Assembly (NCBI GenBank): GCA_959602365.1
Contig: CAUGSS010000017.1
Coordinates: 1 to 57,987 of the forward strand
Direction of reading: 5' to 3'
Length of the DNA: 57,987 nt
Origin: an uncultured Eubacteriales bacterium
Lineage (GTDB): Bacteria; Bacillota; Clostridia; Oscillospirales; Oscillospiraceae
The position numbers were made by a program, and so were the translations under genes. The notes under the pieces are model-generated. The model was given only the letters and a program-made list of their open reading frames with translations. It was not told the origin of the DNA and did not search any database. Positions 1-7,315 of this stretch are shown here, one piece after another (positions within the stretch are counted from its first letter, which is position 1; the number at the start of each line of letters is the position of its first letter).

Positions 1-206
1 ACCGCCTGGACAAGACCAACATCATCCACTGCCCCATCGGCAAGGTGTCCTTCGGTCCCGAGAAGCTCCAGGAGAACTTCAACGCCCTGATGGGCGCCAT
101 CATCAAGGCCAAGCCCGCCGCTGCCAAGGGTCAGTATATCAGAAGCTGCACCCTGGCCACCACCATGGGCCCCGGTGTCAAGGTCAGCGCTGCGAAGCTG
201 ATGTAA
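1..206 (+). CDS. rplA: 50S ribosomal protein L1, C-terminal part
   Basis: Only the last 67 codons are in the window; reading starts at base 3 and stops with TAA at 204-206. L1 binds 23S rRNA at the mobile stalk and, in many bacteria, represses its own mRNA. The visible residues include GKVSFG, the run NFNALMGAIIKAKP and the closing segment with TMGPGVKV, which match the end of bacterial L1. It lies upstream of rplJ-rplL, as expected for the rplKAJL cluster. The identification is firm; the start and most of the protein lie outside. Confidence 0.95.
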   Translation, partial: RLDKTNIIHCPIGKVSFGPEKLQENFNALMGAIIKAKPAAAKGQYIRSCTLATTMGPGVKVSAAKLM

Positions 207-301
207 ATACCAGATCCGTCGGGGGTCGGGCGCGCTCAGCGCCTGCTCCCGGCGGCGGCCTTGTTTTCCCGGGGAAAGCCAAGAAAATAAGGCGAAACTG
301 C

Positions 302-331
302 TTGACAAAGCATTTGATCCTCTGTTATACT
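302..331 (+). promoter_or_regulatory. Promoter of rplJ-rplL
   Basis: TTGACA at 302-307 and TATACT at 326-331 are separated by 18 bases, a near-consensus housekeeping promoter. It lies between rplA and the L10 leader, so rplJ-rplL can be transcribed independently of rplKA. Confidence 0.8.
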
Positions 332-337
332 ATTTGT

Positions 338-473
338 TGCGTTCAAAGACAGCAGGTACTGAATTCCAGTATAATGGCTGAGCCGCCTGCCGAGAGTGCG
401 ATCTGAAAATCCGAATTTTCTGATTGTCATCCTCTGTGCTTTGACGCGGAGGATTTTTATTTTCGGAGGTGAA
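338..473 (+). ncRNA. Ribosomal protein L10 leader
   Basis: The 5' UTR of rplJ contains the typical L10-leader pieces AAAGACAGCAGGT (about 345-357) and GCCTGCCGAG (about 384-395). It closes with a stem CCTCTGTG/CGCGGAGG followed by a T-rich run (about 431-463), which looks like a terminator. In Firmicutes this leader binds L10(L12)4 for autogenous control of rplJ-rplL. The boundaries are approximate because the fold was judged by eye. Confidence 0.8.
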
Positions 474-478
474 ACAAA

Positions 479-985
479 ATGGCTAATGCAAATGTGATCA
501 ACGAGAAAGCCGCTGTGGTCGCCGCTCTGGTGGAGCGTCTGAACGGCGCTCAGTCCGGCGTTTTCGTGGACTATTCCGGCCTGACCGTGGCTGAGGACAC
601 CGAGATGCGTTCCGCCATGCGGAAAGAGGGCATCGAGTACGCCGTGGTGAAGAACACCATGATGCGCCGCGCCCTGGACAGCGTGGGCATGGGCGAGCTG
701 GACAGCGTGCTCAACGGCACCACTTCCCTGGCCACCGGCACCGAGGACCCCATCGCCCCCATCCGTATGGTCAGCGAGTATTCCAAGAAGCTGGGCGACA
801 AGTTCAACATCAAGGCCGCTTTCATGGAGGGCAAAGTCCTCTCCGAGGCTGAGATTGCGCAGCTGGCCTCTCTGACTTCCAAGAAGGACCTGTATGCTCA
901 GCTGGTGGGCACTCTGATGGCGCCCATGGCCAACCTGGCCGCCGTCGTCAACGCGATCGCGGAAAAGGGCGAGAGCGCCGAGTAA
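479..985 (+). CDS. rplJ: 50S ribosomal protein L10
   Basis: The 168-residue protein is of normal length for L10 and anchors the L7/L12 dimers to 23S rRNA to form the GTPase-stimulating stalk. Family features are the N-terminal VFVDYSGLTV, the VVKNTMMRRAL segment (around residues 57-67) and a C-terminal helix rich in alanine that recruits L7/L12. The start is fixed by GGAGGT ten bases upstream. It is preceded by an L10 leader and its own promoter, and is followed 53 bases later by rplL, so the two form a unit with autogenous control. Confidence 0.97.
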   Translation: MANANVINEKAAVVAALVERLNGAQSGVFVDYSGLTVAEDTEMRSAMRKEGIEYAVVKNTMMRRALDSVGMGELDSVLNGTTSLATGTEDPIAPIRMVSEYSKKLGDKFNIKAAFMEGKVLSEAEIAQLASLTSKKDLYAQLVGTLMAPMANLAAVVNAIAEKGESAE

Positions 986-1038
986 TTCGGCTCCGCCCCA
1001 TATTACAATATTAAATTCTAAATTGGAGGTAAATTACC

Positions 1039-1413
1039 ATGGCTGATATCAATGCTATTGTGGAAGAGATCAAGGCTCTGTCCCTGCTGGAGGTCAAAGA
1101 GCTGACCGACGCCCTGAAGGAGACCTTCGGCGTCGAGGCCATCGCGATGGGCGCTCCCGCCGCCGGCGCTGGCGCTGCCGCCGCTGAGGTGGAGGAGAAG
1201 ACTGAGTTCGACGTGGTTCTGGCCAGCTTCGATGCCGCCGGCAAGATCAAGGTCATCAAGGCCGTCCGTGAGATCACCGGCCAGGGCCTGGCTGAGGCCA
1301 AGGCCACTGTCGAGGGTGCTCCTGCCACTCTGAAGGAGGGTGTCTCCAAGGAGGAGGCCGAGGCCATGAAGGCCAAGCTGGAGGAAGTCGGCGCCAAGGT
1401 GGAGCTGAAGTAA
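1039..1413 (+). CDS. rplL: 50S ribosomal protein L7/L12
   Basis: The 124-residue acidic protein has the full L7/L12 architecture: an N-terminal dimerisation helix (residues 1-35), an Ala/Gly hinge (AAGAGAAAAEVE, near 41-52) and the C-terminal factor-binding domain with KIKVIKAVREITGQGLAEAK. It recruits translational GTPases to the ribosome. The start follows GGAGGT at about 1024. A strong terminator at 1457-1490 ends the unit. The usual next gene, rpoB, is absent here. Confidence 0.97.
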   Translation: MADINAIVEEIKALSLLEVKELTDALKETFGVEAIAMGAPAAGAGAAAAEVEEKTEFDVVLASFDAAGKIKVIKAVREITGQGLAEAKATVEGAPATLKEGVSKEEAEAMKAKLEEVGAKVELK

Positions 1414-1456
1414 TCCGCTGGAAAACCAGATATGAGTTCCCCTGCCGGGGAGCTGG

Positions 1457-1490
1457 ACAGCCGGAAGGAGTTCCTTCCGGCTGTTTTTTA
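1457..1490 (+). terminator. Rho-independent terminator of rplJ-rplL
   Basis: ACAGCCGGAAGGA (1457-1469) pairs with TCCTTCCGGCTGT (1472-1484) and is followed by a run of T at 1484-1489. It separates the ribosomal genes from the LysR region. Confidence 0.92.
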
Positions 1491-1546
1491 TCCTTCTCCC
1501 CTGCCTGCTCCCCGTATTCCCCGCCTTTGCCCTCCCCCTCTCGGGT

Positions 1547-1575
1547 TTGACAAAGCAGGAGATGGCCTTTAAAAT
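1547..1575 (+). promoter_or_regulatory. Promoter of the LysR gene
   Basis: TTGACA at 1547-1552, a 17-base spacer and TAAAAT at 1570-1575. It predicts a start near 1582 and a GC-rich 5' leader of about 160 bases before the regulator's ATG at 1742. The leader (1583-1741) holds no recognised RNA motif. Confidence 0.75.
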
Positions 1576-1741
1576 AAAAATATGGAACCGCGGCGGCCCG
1601 TGGCCAGCCGCGCCCCACTCTGTCCGCGCGGTTTGGCGCTGCCCCGAGCGAGCCTTTTCCAAGGCGCCGGCATTCCGCCAGCGGGACAATCCGCCGCGCG
1701 CGCCCCCGCGCCTGAAGTACAGACCAAAGGACGGTGACCCC

Positions 1742-2656
1742 ATGTATAACCCTCAACTGGAGACCTTTCTCTGCGTCATGGAGGCGGGCAGCTTCAACCG
1801 GGCTGCTGAGCGGCTGTATATCTCCCCGCCCGCCGTCATCAAGCAGATCAATCTGCTGGAGGAGAGCCTGGACTTGCAGCTGTTTGTCCGCACCCACCGG
1901 GGGCTTCAGCCCACCAAGGCGGGGCAGTCGCTGTATCAGGACGCCAAATACATCATTCAATACTGCAAGGACTCGGTGACCCGGGCCAAAAACGCCATGC
2001 AGGAGACCGAAAACCTGATCCGGATCGGCACCTCCCCCATGACCCCGGCCCAGGTGCTGGTGGATCTGTGGCCCAAGGTGCAGCAGTACTGCCCCAATGT
2101 CAAATTTCAGCTGGTTCCCTTTGACAACACGCCGGAGAACGCCCGGGAGATCCTGGCCAATCTGGGGCAGAACATCGACGTGGTGGCCGGAATTTTTGAC
2201 GAGACCATGCTGGGGCTGCGCAAGTGCGCCGGGCTGGCGCTCTCCCGGGAGCCCATCTGCTGTGCCGTCTCCGTCCACCACAGGCTGGCCGCCAAGGACC
2301 GGCTGACCGTTCAGGATCTGTACGGCGAACGGCTGATGCTGATGCGCCGGGACTGGAGCCACTATGTGGATCTGCTCCGGGATGACATCTGGAAAAACCA
2401 CCCTCAGATTCAGATTGTGGACTTCGATTTTTACGACGTGGCCGCCTTTAATCAGTGTGAAAACAACAACTGCGTGCTGATGGCGGTGGAAAACTGGCGG
2501 TATGTGCATCCGCTGCTCAAGATTCTTCCGGTGAACTGGAGCTATACCATTCCCTTCGGGCTGCTTCACTCCCCCACCCCCACCCCAATGGTAAAGCAGT
2601 TTCTGGACGCCGTCCAGCGGATAACCGCCCGGGACGCTTCGGAGGAAAACTGTTAA
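1742..2656 (+). CDS. LysR-family transcriptional regulator
   Basis: The 304-residue protein has the normal LysR length. Residues 1-60 form the winged helix-turn-helix (LETFLCVMEAGSFNRAAERL, then SPPAVIKQINLLEE). The remainder is the periplasmic-binding-protein-like effector domain. The frame is open upstream, but ATG 1742 starts at the conserved N-terminus, has AAAGGA upstream and lies downstream of the promoter at 1547-1575. It is the only regulator in the 1.5-15 kb redox region, and a promoter copy of the shared operator overlaps its stop codon. It is therefore the likely activator of all three units; the effector is unknown. Confidence 0.92.
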   Translation: MYNPQLETFLCVMEAGSFNRAAERLYISPPAVIKQINLLEESLDLQLFVRTHRGLQPTKAGQSLYQDAKYIIQYCKDSVTRAKNAMQETENLIRIGTSPMTPAQVLVDLWPKVQQYCPNVKFQLVPFDNTPENAREILANLGQNIDVVAGIFDETMLGLRKCAGLALSREPICCAVSVHHRLAAKDRLTVQDLYGERLMLMRRDWSHYVDLLRDDIWKNHPQIQIVDFDFYDVAAFNQCENNNCVLMAVENWRYVHPLLKILPVNWSYTIPFGLLHSPTPTPMVKQFLDAVQRITARDASEENC

Positions 2657-2718
2657 CCTTTCAGTATATACTGCATAACGAATCGAGACTTCCGGTGAAG
2701 TCTCGATTTTTTTATAAT
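2655..2718 (+). promoter_or_regulatory. Shared operator/promoter, copy A
   Basis: An operator-like block begins with AACC at 2655, within the LysR stop codon. It continues through GCATAA (2673-2678) and GAGACTTC to a weak -35 TTCCGG (2690-2695). After 17 bases comes a consensus -10 TATAAT (2713-2718). The same arrangement recurs at 8750-8814 and 11961-12024. A poor -35 with a conserved upstream block is typical of LysR-activated promoters. It drives the lipoprotein gene at 2744. Binding by the adjacent LysR protein is inferred. Confidence 0.75.
2681..2713 (+). terminator. LysR terminator overlapping the next promoter
   Basis: ATCGAGACT (2682-2690) pairs with AGTCTCGAT (2699-2707), followed by T at 2708-2713. 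The hairpin lies inside promoter copy A: its 5' arm ends in the -35 and its T run reaches the -10. Confidence 0.75.
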
Positions 2719-2743
2719 GGGGACAACCAAAGGAAATGTGGTG

Positions 2744-3781
2744 ATGGGATTGAAAGGGATGACACTGGTCTCGGCGTTTCTGTGCCTGCTCCTGCTGGCG
2801 GGATGCGCCGGAGCGCCGGCGGGAAATGCCGCCGTCTCCCCCCAGGGGAGCGAACCGTCGCAACCGGCGGATGCGGAGGGGACGCCTGCCCCGGAGCAGA
2901 GCCAGGACACCGCCGCCCCCTATACCGCGGACACGCCGATCTCACAGGTCATAGAGGATCCGGTATTCGACGGCTACGGCAGGCTGATCTTCCCTGTGGA
3001 CACCGGCTATTACAGCGGCGACACCCTGGGAGAGCTGCGCCTGACCTGGTACAACAACATTGACCCGGAGGAAACCGTGGCCATCGTCAACGACCTGCAC
3101 GACCGGGCTCAGGCCGGGGAAACCGTGTTCTACGACATATACACCGAGGCGGAAAAGGCGGCGGACCCGGACAAGGCGGACACCGGACTGTTCTTCTTTC
3201 GGGGGGAAGAGGGCGCTCCCTTTGCCGTGTGCAACGCGGGCGGCGGATTTGCCTATGTGGGGGCCATGCAGGACAGCTTTCCCCACGCGCTGGAGCTGTC
3301 CCGGCGGGGCTACAACGCCTTTGCCCTGATCTACCGCCCCGGCGCCCAGACCGCCTGTGAAGACCTGGCGCGGGCCATCAGTTTCATCTTTGCCCACGGG
3401 GAGGAGTTGGGGGTGAGCACGGACTGCTATTCCCTCTGGGGCGGCTCCGCCGGAGGCCGGATGGCGGCCTGGCTGGGCTCCTATGGTCCGGCGGCCTTTG
3501 GCGGAGATGATCTGCCCCGGCCCGGCGCGGTCATCATGCAGTACACCGGACATTCGGATTACACCCCGGACGACCCGCCCACCTTTGCCTGCGTGGGAGA
3601 AAACGACGGCATCGCCAGCTGGCACACCATGGAGCGCCGCATCCAGGCCCTGAGCGACCTGGGCATCCCCACCGAGTTCCACCACTACCCCGGCCTGTCC
3701 CACGGCTTCGGCCTGGGCACCGGCACTGCCGCCGAGGGGTGGATCGACCAGGCGGTGGCGTTTTGGGAGGCGCAGATGTGA
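2744..3781 (+). CDS. Lipoprotein alpha/beta hydrolase
   Basis: A 345-residue secreted lipoprotein with a hydrophobic signal ending in the lipobox LLAGC (lipidated Cys21), then a Pro/Ser/Glu linker to about residue 65. The catalytic domain shows NAGGGF (oxyanion region, 164-169), the nucleophile elbow GGSAGG (Ser235), GENDG (Asp288) and GLSHGFG (His320), an esterase-like triad. ATG 2744 is preferred over 2717 because 2717 falls inside the -10 TATAAT; AAAGGA lies nine bases before 2744. ATG 2759 is a possible shorter start. It is first gene of the unit from promoter copy A. The substrate is unknown. Confidence 0.85.
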   Translation: MGLKGMTLVSAFLCLLLLAGCAGAPAGNAAVSPQGSEPSQPADAEGTPAPEQSQDTAAPYTADTPISQVIEDPVFDGYGRLIFPVDTGYYSGDTLGELRLTWYNNIDPEETVAIVNDLHDRAQAGETVFYDIYTEAEKAADPDKADTGLFFFRGEEGAPFAVCNAGGGFAYVGAMQDSFPHALELSRRGYNAFALIYRPGAQTACEDLARAISFIFAHGEELGVSTDCYSLWGGSAGGRMAAWLGSYGPAAFGGDDLPRPGAVIMQYTGHSDYTPDDPPTFACVGENDGIASWHTMERRIQALSDLGIPTEFHHYPGLSHGFGLGTGTAAEGWIDQAVAFWEAQM

Positions 3782-3832
3782 TCGTTCATCCCCTTCAAAG
3801 GGCCAAGAAGAGATAGGAAAGGAAGCTATATC

Positions 3833-4999
3833 ATGAACAATTTCATTTTTCAGAACAGCACCAAGGTCTACTTCGGCCAGGGCTGTGTCAAAGAGTATTT
3901 GTCCTGCCTGACCAAGGAGGCGGATACCGTGCTGCTGGCCTATGGTGGCGGCTCCATCAAGAAAAACGGCGTCTATGACGAGATCACCGGCCTCCTCCAC
4001 GACGCCGGAAAGGCCGTGGTGGAATTCTCCGGCATCATGGCCAACCCCACCTATGCCAAGGTGCAGGAGGGCGCAAAGCTGGCCCGGGAGAGCCAGGCCG
4101 ATCTGATCCTGGCCGTGGGCGGCGGTATCGTCATGGACTGCTGCAAGGCGATCTCTCTGGCGGCCCGGTATCAGGGCGATATCTGGGAGGACTTCTGGGC
4201 CAGGCCCGGCGTCATCGACTTCGATCCGCTGCCTTTGGGGGTGATCGTCACCGTGGCGGGCACCGGCAGCGAGTGCAACGGCGGCGCGGTGATCACCAAC
4301 CAGGGCAAAAAGATCAAGACCGGCCGGGACTACCCACAGCTCAACCCCCGCTTTGCCCTGATGGACCCCACCTACACCTACAGCGTGCCAAAATCCCAGA
4401 TGGTCTCCGGCAGCTTTGACATCCTCAGCCACATTATGGAGACCTATTTCAGCGCCCCCGACCAGGACAACGTCTCCGACGACATCATGGAGGCCCTGAT
4501 GGGCAGCGTCATCCGCAACCTGCGCGCCGCCATCCGGGATCCGGAGGACTACACCGCCAGGAGCAACCTGATGTGGGATGCCACCATGGCGGAAAACCGG
4601 GTCATCAAGATGGGCAAGCAGTGCGATTTCCAGTGCCACAACATGGAACACCAGCTGGGCGCCTATACCGACTGCAACCACGGCTGCGGCCTGGCGGTGC
4701 TGCATCCGGTGTATTACCGGCACATCTGCCGGAGCGGACTGCCCAAATTTGTCCGCTTTGCGGAGCGGGTCTGGGGGATTCCCCGGGAGGGGCGCAGCGA
4801 CGAGGTGCTGGCGCTGGCCGGCATCGACGCCCTGGCCTCCTTCATCCGGGAAATCGGCCTGCCCACCACCCTGAAGGAGCTGGGCGTCCGCCGGGAGCAG
4901 CTGGAGGAGATCGCCTTCTCCTGCGCCATCTCCGCCGGAAGCTATCAAAAGATGACCCACGAAGAGATCCTGGATCTGTTCCAGGCGTGCTATGAATGA
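3833..4999 (+). CDS. Iron-containing alcohol dehydrogenase (YqhD/butanol dehydrogenase type)
   Basis: The 388-residue group III alcohol dehydrogenase reduces aldehydes or oxidises alcohols in the cytoplasm, usually with NADPH in this subgroup. AYGGGSIKKNGVYDE (37-51) and GGGIVMD (97-102) form the nucleotide site. The metal ligands by alignment to the family pattern are Asp196 and His200 (FDILSH), His269 (CHNMEH) and His283 (CNHGCG). It lies 51 bases after the lipoprotein hydrolase and 37 bases before the flavodoxin lipoprotein, with no promoter between. YqhD-type enzymes commonly detoxify short aldehydes, which suits a carbonyl or electrophile response; the true substrate is unknown. Confidence 0.9.
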   Translation: MNNFIFQNSTKVYFGQGCVKEYLSCLTKEADTVLLAYGGGSIKKNGVYDEITGLLHDAGKAVVEFSGIMANPTYAKVQEGAKLARESQADLILAVGGGIVMDCCKAISLAARYQGDIWEDFWARPGVIDFDPLPLGVIVTVAGTGSECNGGAVITNQGKKIKTGRDYPQLNPRFALMDPTYTYSVPKSQMVSGSFDILSHIMETYFSAPDQDNVSDDIMEALMGSVIRNLRAAIRDPEDYTARSNLMWDATMAENRVIKMGKQCDFQCHNMEHQLGAYTDCNHGCGLAVLHPVYYRHICRSGLPKFVRFAERVWGIPREGRSDEVLALAGIDALASFIREIGLPTTLKELGVRREQLEEIAFSCAISAGSYQKMTHEEILDLFQACYE

Positions 5000-5036
5000 C
5001 AGCAAGATCAACCAAAACTGGAAAGGAGATCAACTT

Positions 5037-5744
5037 ATGAAAAAACTGACTGCACTGTTTCTGAGCCTGGTGATGGTGATGAGCCTGGCCGCCTGCGGCG
5101 GCAATGCCGCTTCCTCCCCCGCCTCCGATTCCTCCGCCGGGCAGCCCGCCCCATCTCAGAGCACAGCTCCCGACGCCGACGCCTCTGGAAGCGCCTCCAC
5201 ACCGGACAGCTCCGCCGCCACCTCCGCTGAGGCGCAGGACGCCCCGGAGGAGGGGCAGGCCGGCGGCACCCTGGTGGTCTACTTCTCGGCCCAGGGACAC
5301 ACCGAACAGGTGGCAAACTACATCGCCGCCGCCACCGGCGGAGACCTGTTTGAGCTGGAGCCGGTGGAACCCTACAGCGATGAGGATCTGAACTACACCG
5401 ACGACAGCAGCCGCGTCTCCCAGGAGTATGTGGACGAGAGCCTGCGGGACGTGGAGCTGGTGGCAGACACCGTGGAGAATTGGGACTCCTATGACACCAT
5501 CTTCATCGGCTATCCGATCTGGTGGGGCATTGCGGCATGGCCGGTGAACACCTTCGTGGAGGCCAATGACTTCACCGGCAAGACGGTGATCCCCTTCTGC
5601 ACTTCGGCCAGTTCCGGTCTGGGTGAGAGCGGAACGCTGCTGGCAGAGCTGGCCGGTACCGGCGACTGGCAGGAGGGCATGCGTTTCCGCTCCAGCCCCT
5701 CTGAGGAGGACGTACAGTCCTGGGTGAACGGCCTGGGCCTGTAA
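5037..5744 (+). CDS. Flavodoxin-domain lipoprotein
   Basis: A 235-residue lipoprotein: signal ending in SLAAC, a long Ser/Ala/Pro/Asp linker (residues 22-77) and a flavodoxin-like domain. The domain has the FMN phosphate loop YFSAQGHTEQVA, the aromatic loop GYPIWWGIAAWPV and the last strand IPFCTSASSGLG. The start ATG 5037 follows AAAGGAG and opens directly into the signal; an upstream in-frame ATG at 4992 overlaps the dehydrogenase. Flavodoxins normally work in the cytoplasm, so a membrane-tethered external one suggests electron transfer at the cell surface. A related but degenerate domain occurs in the protein at 7312. Confidence 0.87.
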   Translation: MKKLTALFLSLVMVMSLAACGGNAASSPASDSSAGQPAPSQSTAPDADASGSASTPDSSAATSAEAQDAPEEGQAGGTLVVYFSAQGHTEQVANYIAAATGGDLFELEPVEPYSDEDLNYTDDSSRVSQEYVDESLRDVELVADTVENWDSYDTIFIGYPIWWGIAAWPVNTFVEANDFTGKTVIPFCTSASSGLGESGTLLAELAGTGDWQEGMRFRSSPSEEDVQSWVNGLGL

Positions 5745-5760
5745 GCCCCTGCAGGGCAAA

Positions 5761-5791
5761 TCAGGGATACGCAGGCGCTGCGTATCCCTGA
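5761..5791 (+). repeat. Perfect 14-bp inverted repeat between genes
   Basis: TCAGGGATACGCAG (5761-5774) and its exact complement (5778-5791) with a 3-base loop. No T run follows, so it is a poor intrinsic terminator. It may attenuate or stabilise mRNA between the flavodoxin gene and the MFS gene, or be an operator. Confidence 0.7.
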
Positions 5792-5851
5792 TGCCATTAT
5801 CCCGGGCAAAAGTCTTTCTATTTCTCAGACACAGCAAAGAAGGAATCCAAC

Positions 5852-7315
5852 GTGCTCAAAAACAAAGCGGGACGCTCCATCCAAAGGCGGCCGGAAAACA
5901 GCATGAACCGGGAGCTGGCGGCCATTATCGCCGGCGCACTGATGCCCTCCCTGGACACCACCATCGTCTCCATCGGCATCTCCTCGCTGATGGAGGCCTT
6001 CCAGGTCAGTGAGGCGGCGGTCCAGTGGGTGTCCACTGCCTACCTGCTGGCCCTGGCGGTGGCCATCCCGGCCGTGGGCTGGGCGGAGGAGCGATTCGGC
6101 GGCCGCCGATGCTGGCTCACAGGGCTGATGGTCTTTCTGATTGGATCCGGCCTGTGCGCGGCCTCTCCCGGGCTGGCCGCGCTGGTAGCGTGCCGGGTAA
6201 TCCAGGGTTTCGGAGCTGGGGCCCTCATCACCCTGCTGACCTCCCTGCCGGTGGAGATCGCCCGAAGCCGGGGCAACACTGCCGTGGGCGGCATTATGTC
6301 TACTGTTATGCTCCCCCTCTCCCTGGGGCCTATCCTGGGGCCGGTGCTGGGAGGTGTGGTGCTCTCCCTCGCCAGCTGGCACTGGTTGTTCCTGATCAAC
6401 CTCCCCGTGGGGGCGCTGGCCATATTCTTCTCCCTCCGCTGGCTGGGCAGCGACGCCGACGGCGTTCATCCTGAACACCCCCGGCGATTTGACCTGCCCG
6501 GCTTTCTGCTCATCGCGGGCGCCATCTCGGCGCTGCTGCTGGGCTTTACCGCTATCTCCCAGGGAAGCGGACTGCTCCGCCCTGACACAGGGCTGCCGCT
6601 GCTGATCGGCATCGGGCTGCTGGCAGGATTTGCGGCGCTGCCCTCCACCCGGGATCCGGGGCGGGCCATTTTGGATGTGGGCCTGTTCCGCCATCGCACT
6701 GTGACCGCCGCCTCCCTGGCCATGTTCTTCGCCGGGGGCACCCTGTACGCCGCTCAGTTTCTGTTCCCCCTCTACTGGCAGCGGACCCTGGGGTCCAGCG
6801 CCCTGGAGGCGGCGCTGATGCTGCTGCCCCAGGGGGTGGGGGCACTGCTCACCCGCACCGCCGCCGGGAAACTCACCGACGCCCACGGCGGCCGGGTGGT
6901 GGCCACCGGCGGGTTCCTGGCCTGTGTGATCACCACAATCCCCTTCCTGTTCCTGGGGAATTCCGCCGGCATCCTGTTGTACCTCATTTTGTTTGTCCGG
7001 GGTCTGGCCATCGGCATGCTGATCGTTCCCATCACCACTTCCGCCTTCCGGGGGCTGCCCGACGGGGAGGTATCCCGGGCCACCGTCATCATCCGGGCCT
7101 GCCAGCAGGTGGGCGGCTCCTTCGGCACCGCCGCTGTGGCTGCCGCCGCGGCCCGGCCGGCGCAGGGCGCCGGTTTTGCAACCGCTTTTCTGGTGCTGGC
7201 AGCCATTTCGGCGGCGGGGGCCGCCGCGTCGCTGGCGTTCCCCTCCCCTGCGGGGCCCGGCCCATCGGCCCGTGATCACACCCTGCCCCAACGGAAAGAA
7301 AGGAGACCACTATGA
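5852..7315 (+). CDS. MFS multidrug exporter, DHA2/EmrB-QacA type
   Basis: A 487-residue polytopic membrane protein of the drug:H+ antiporter-2 group. The N-terminus shows SLDTTIVSIGI (TM1), the motif WVSTAYLLALAVAIP and the cytoplasmic loop AEERFGGRR. The motif-C-like LSLGPILGPVLGG is in TM5. GTG 5852 is taken as start, with AAGGA eight bases upstream; ATG at 5903 would remove 17 residues. It overlaps the next gene by four bases (ATGA). Its presence in a redox regulon suggests export of the inducing compound or its reduced product. Confidence 0.88.
   Translation: MLKNKAGRSIQRRPENSMNRELAAIIAGALMPSLDTTIVSIGISSLMEAFQVSEAAVQWVSTAYLLALAVAIPAVGWAEERFGGRRCWLTGLMVFLIGSGLCAASPGLAALVACRVIQGFGAGALITLLTSLPVEIARSRGNTAVGGIMSTVMLPLSLGPILGPVLGGVVLSLASWHWLFLINLPVGALAIFFSLRWLGSDADGVHPEHPRRFDLPGFLLIAGAISALLLGFTAISQGSGLLRPDTGLPLLIGIGLLAGFAALPSTRDPGRAILDVGLFRHRTVTAASLAMFFAGGTLYAAQFLFPLYWQRTLGSSALEAALMLLPQGVGALLTRTAAGKLTDAHGGRVVATGGFLACVITTIPFLFLGNSAGILLYLILFVRGLAIGMLIVPITTSAFRGLPDGEVSRATVIIRACQQVGGSFGTAAVAAAAARPAQGAGFATAFLVLAAISAAGAAASLAFPSPAGPGPSARDHTLPQRKERRPL

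Noticed and set aside
2942..5011. Minus-strand open frame of 689 codons opposite the hydrolase and alcohol dehydrogenase
   Set aside because: Codon bias and motifs support the plus-strand genes; the minus frame is His/Gly/Val-rich noise.
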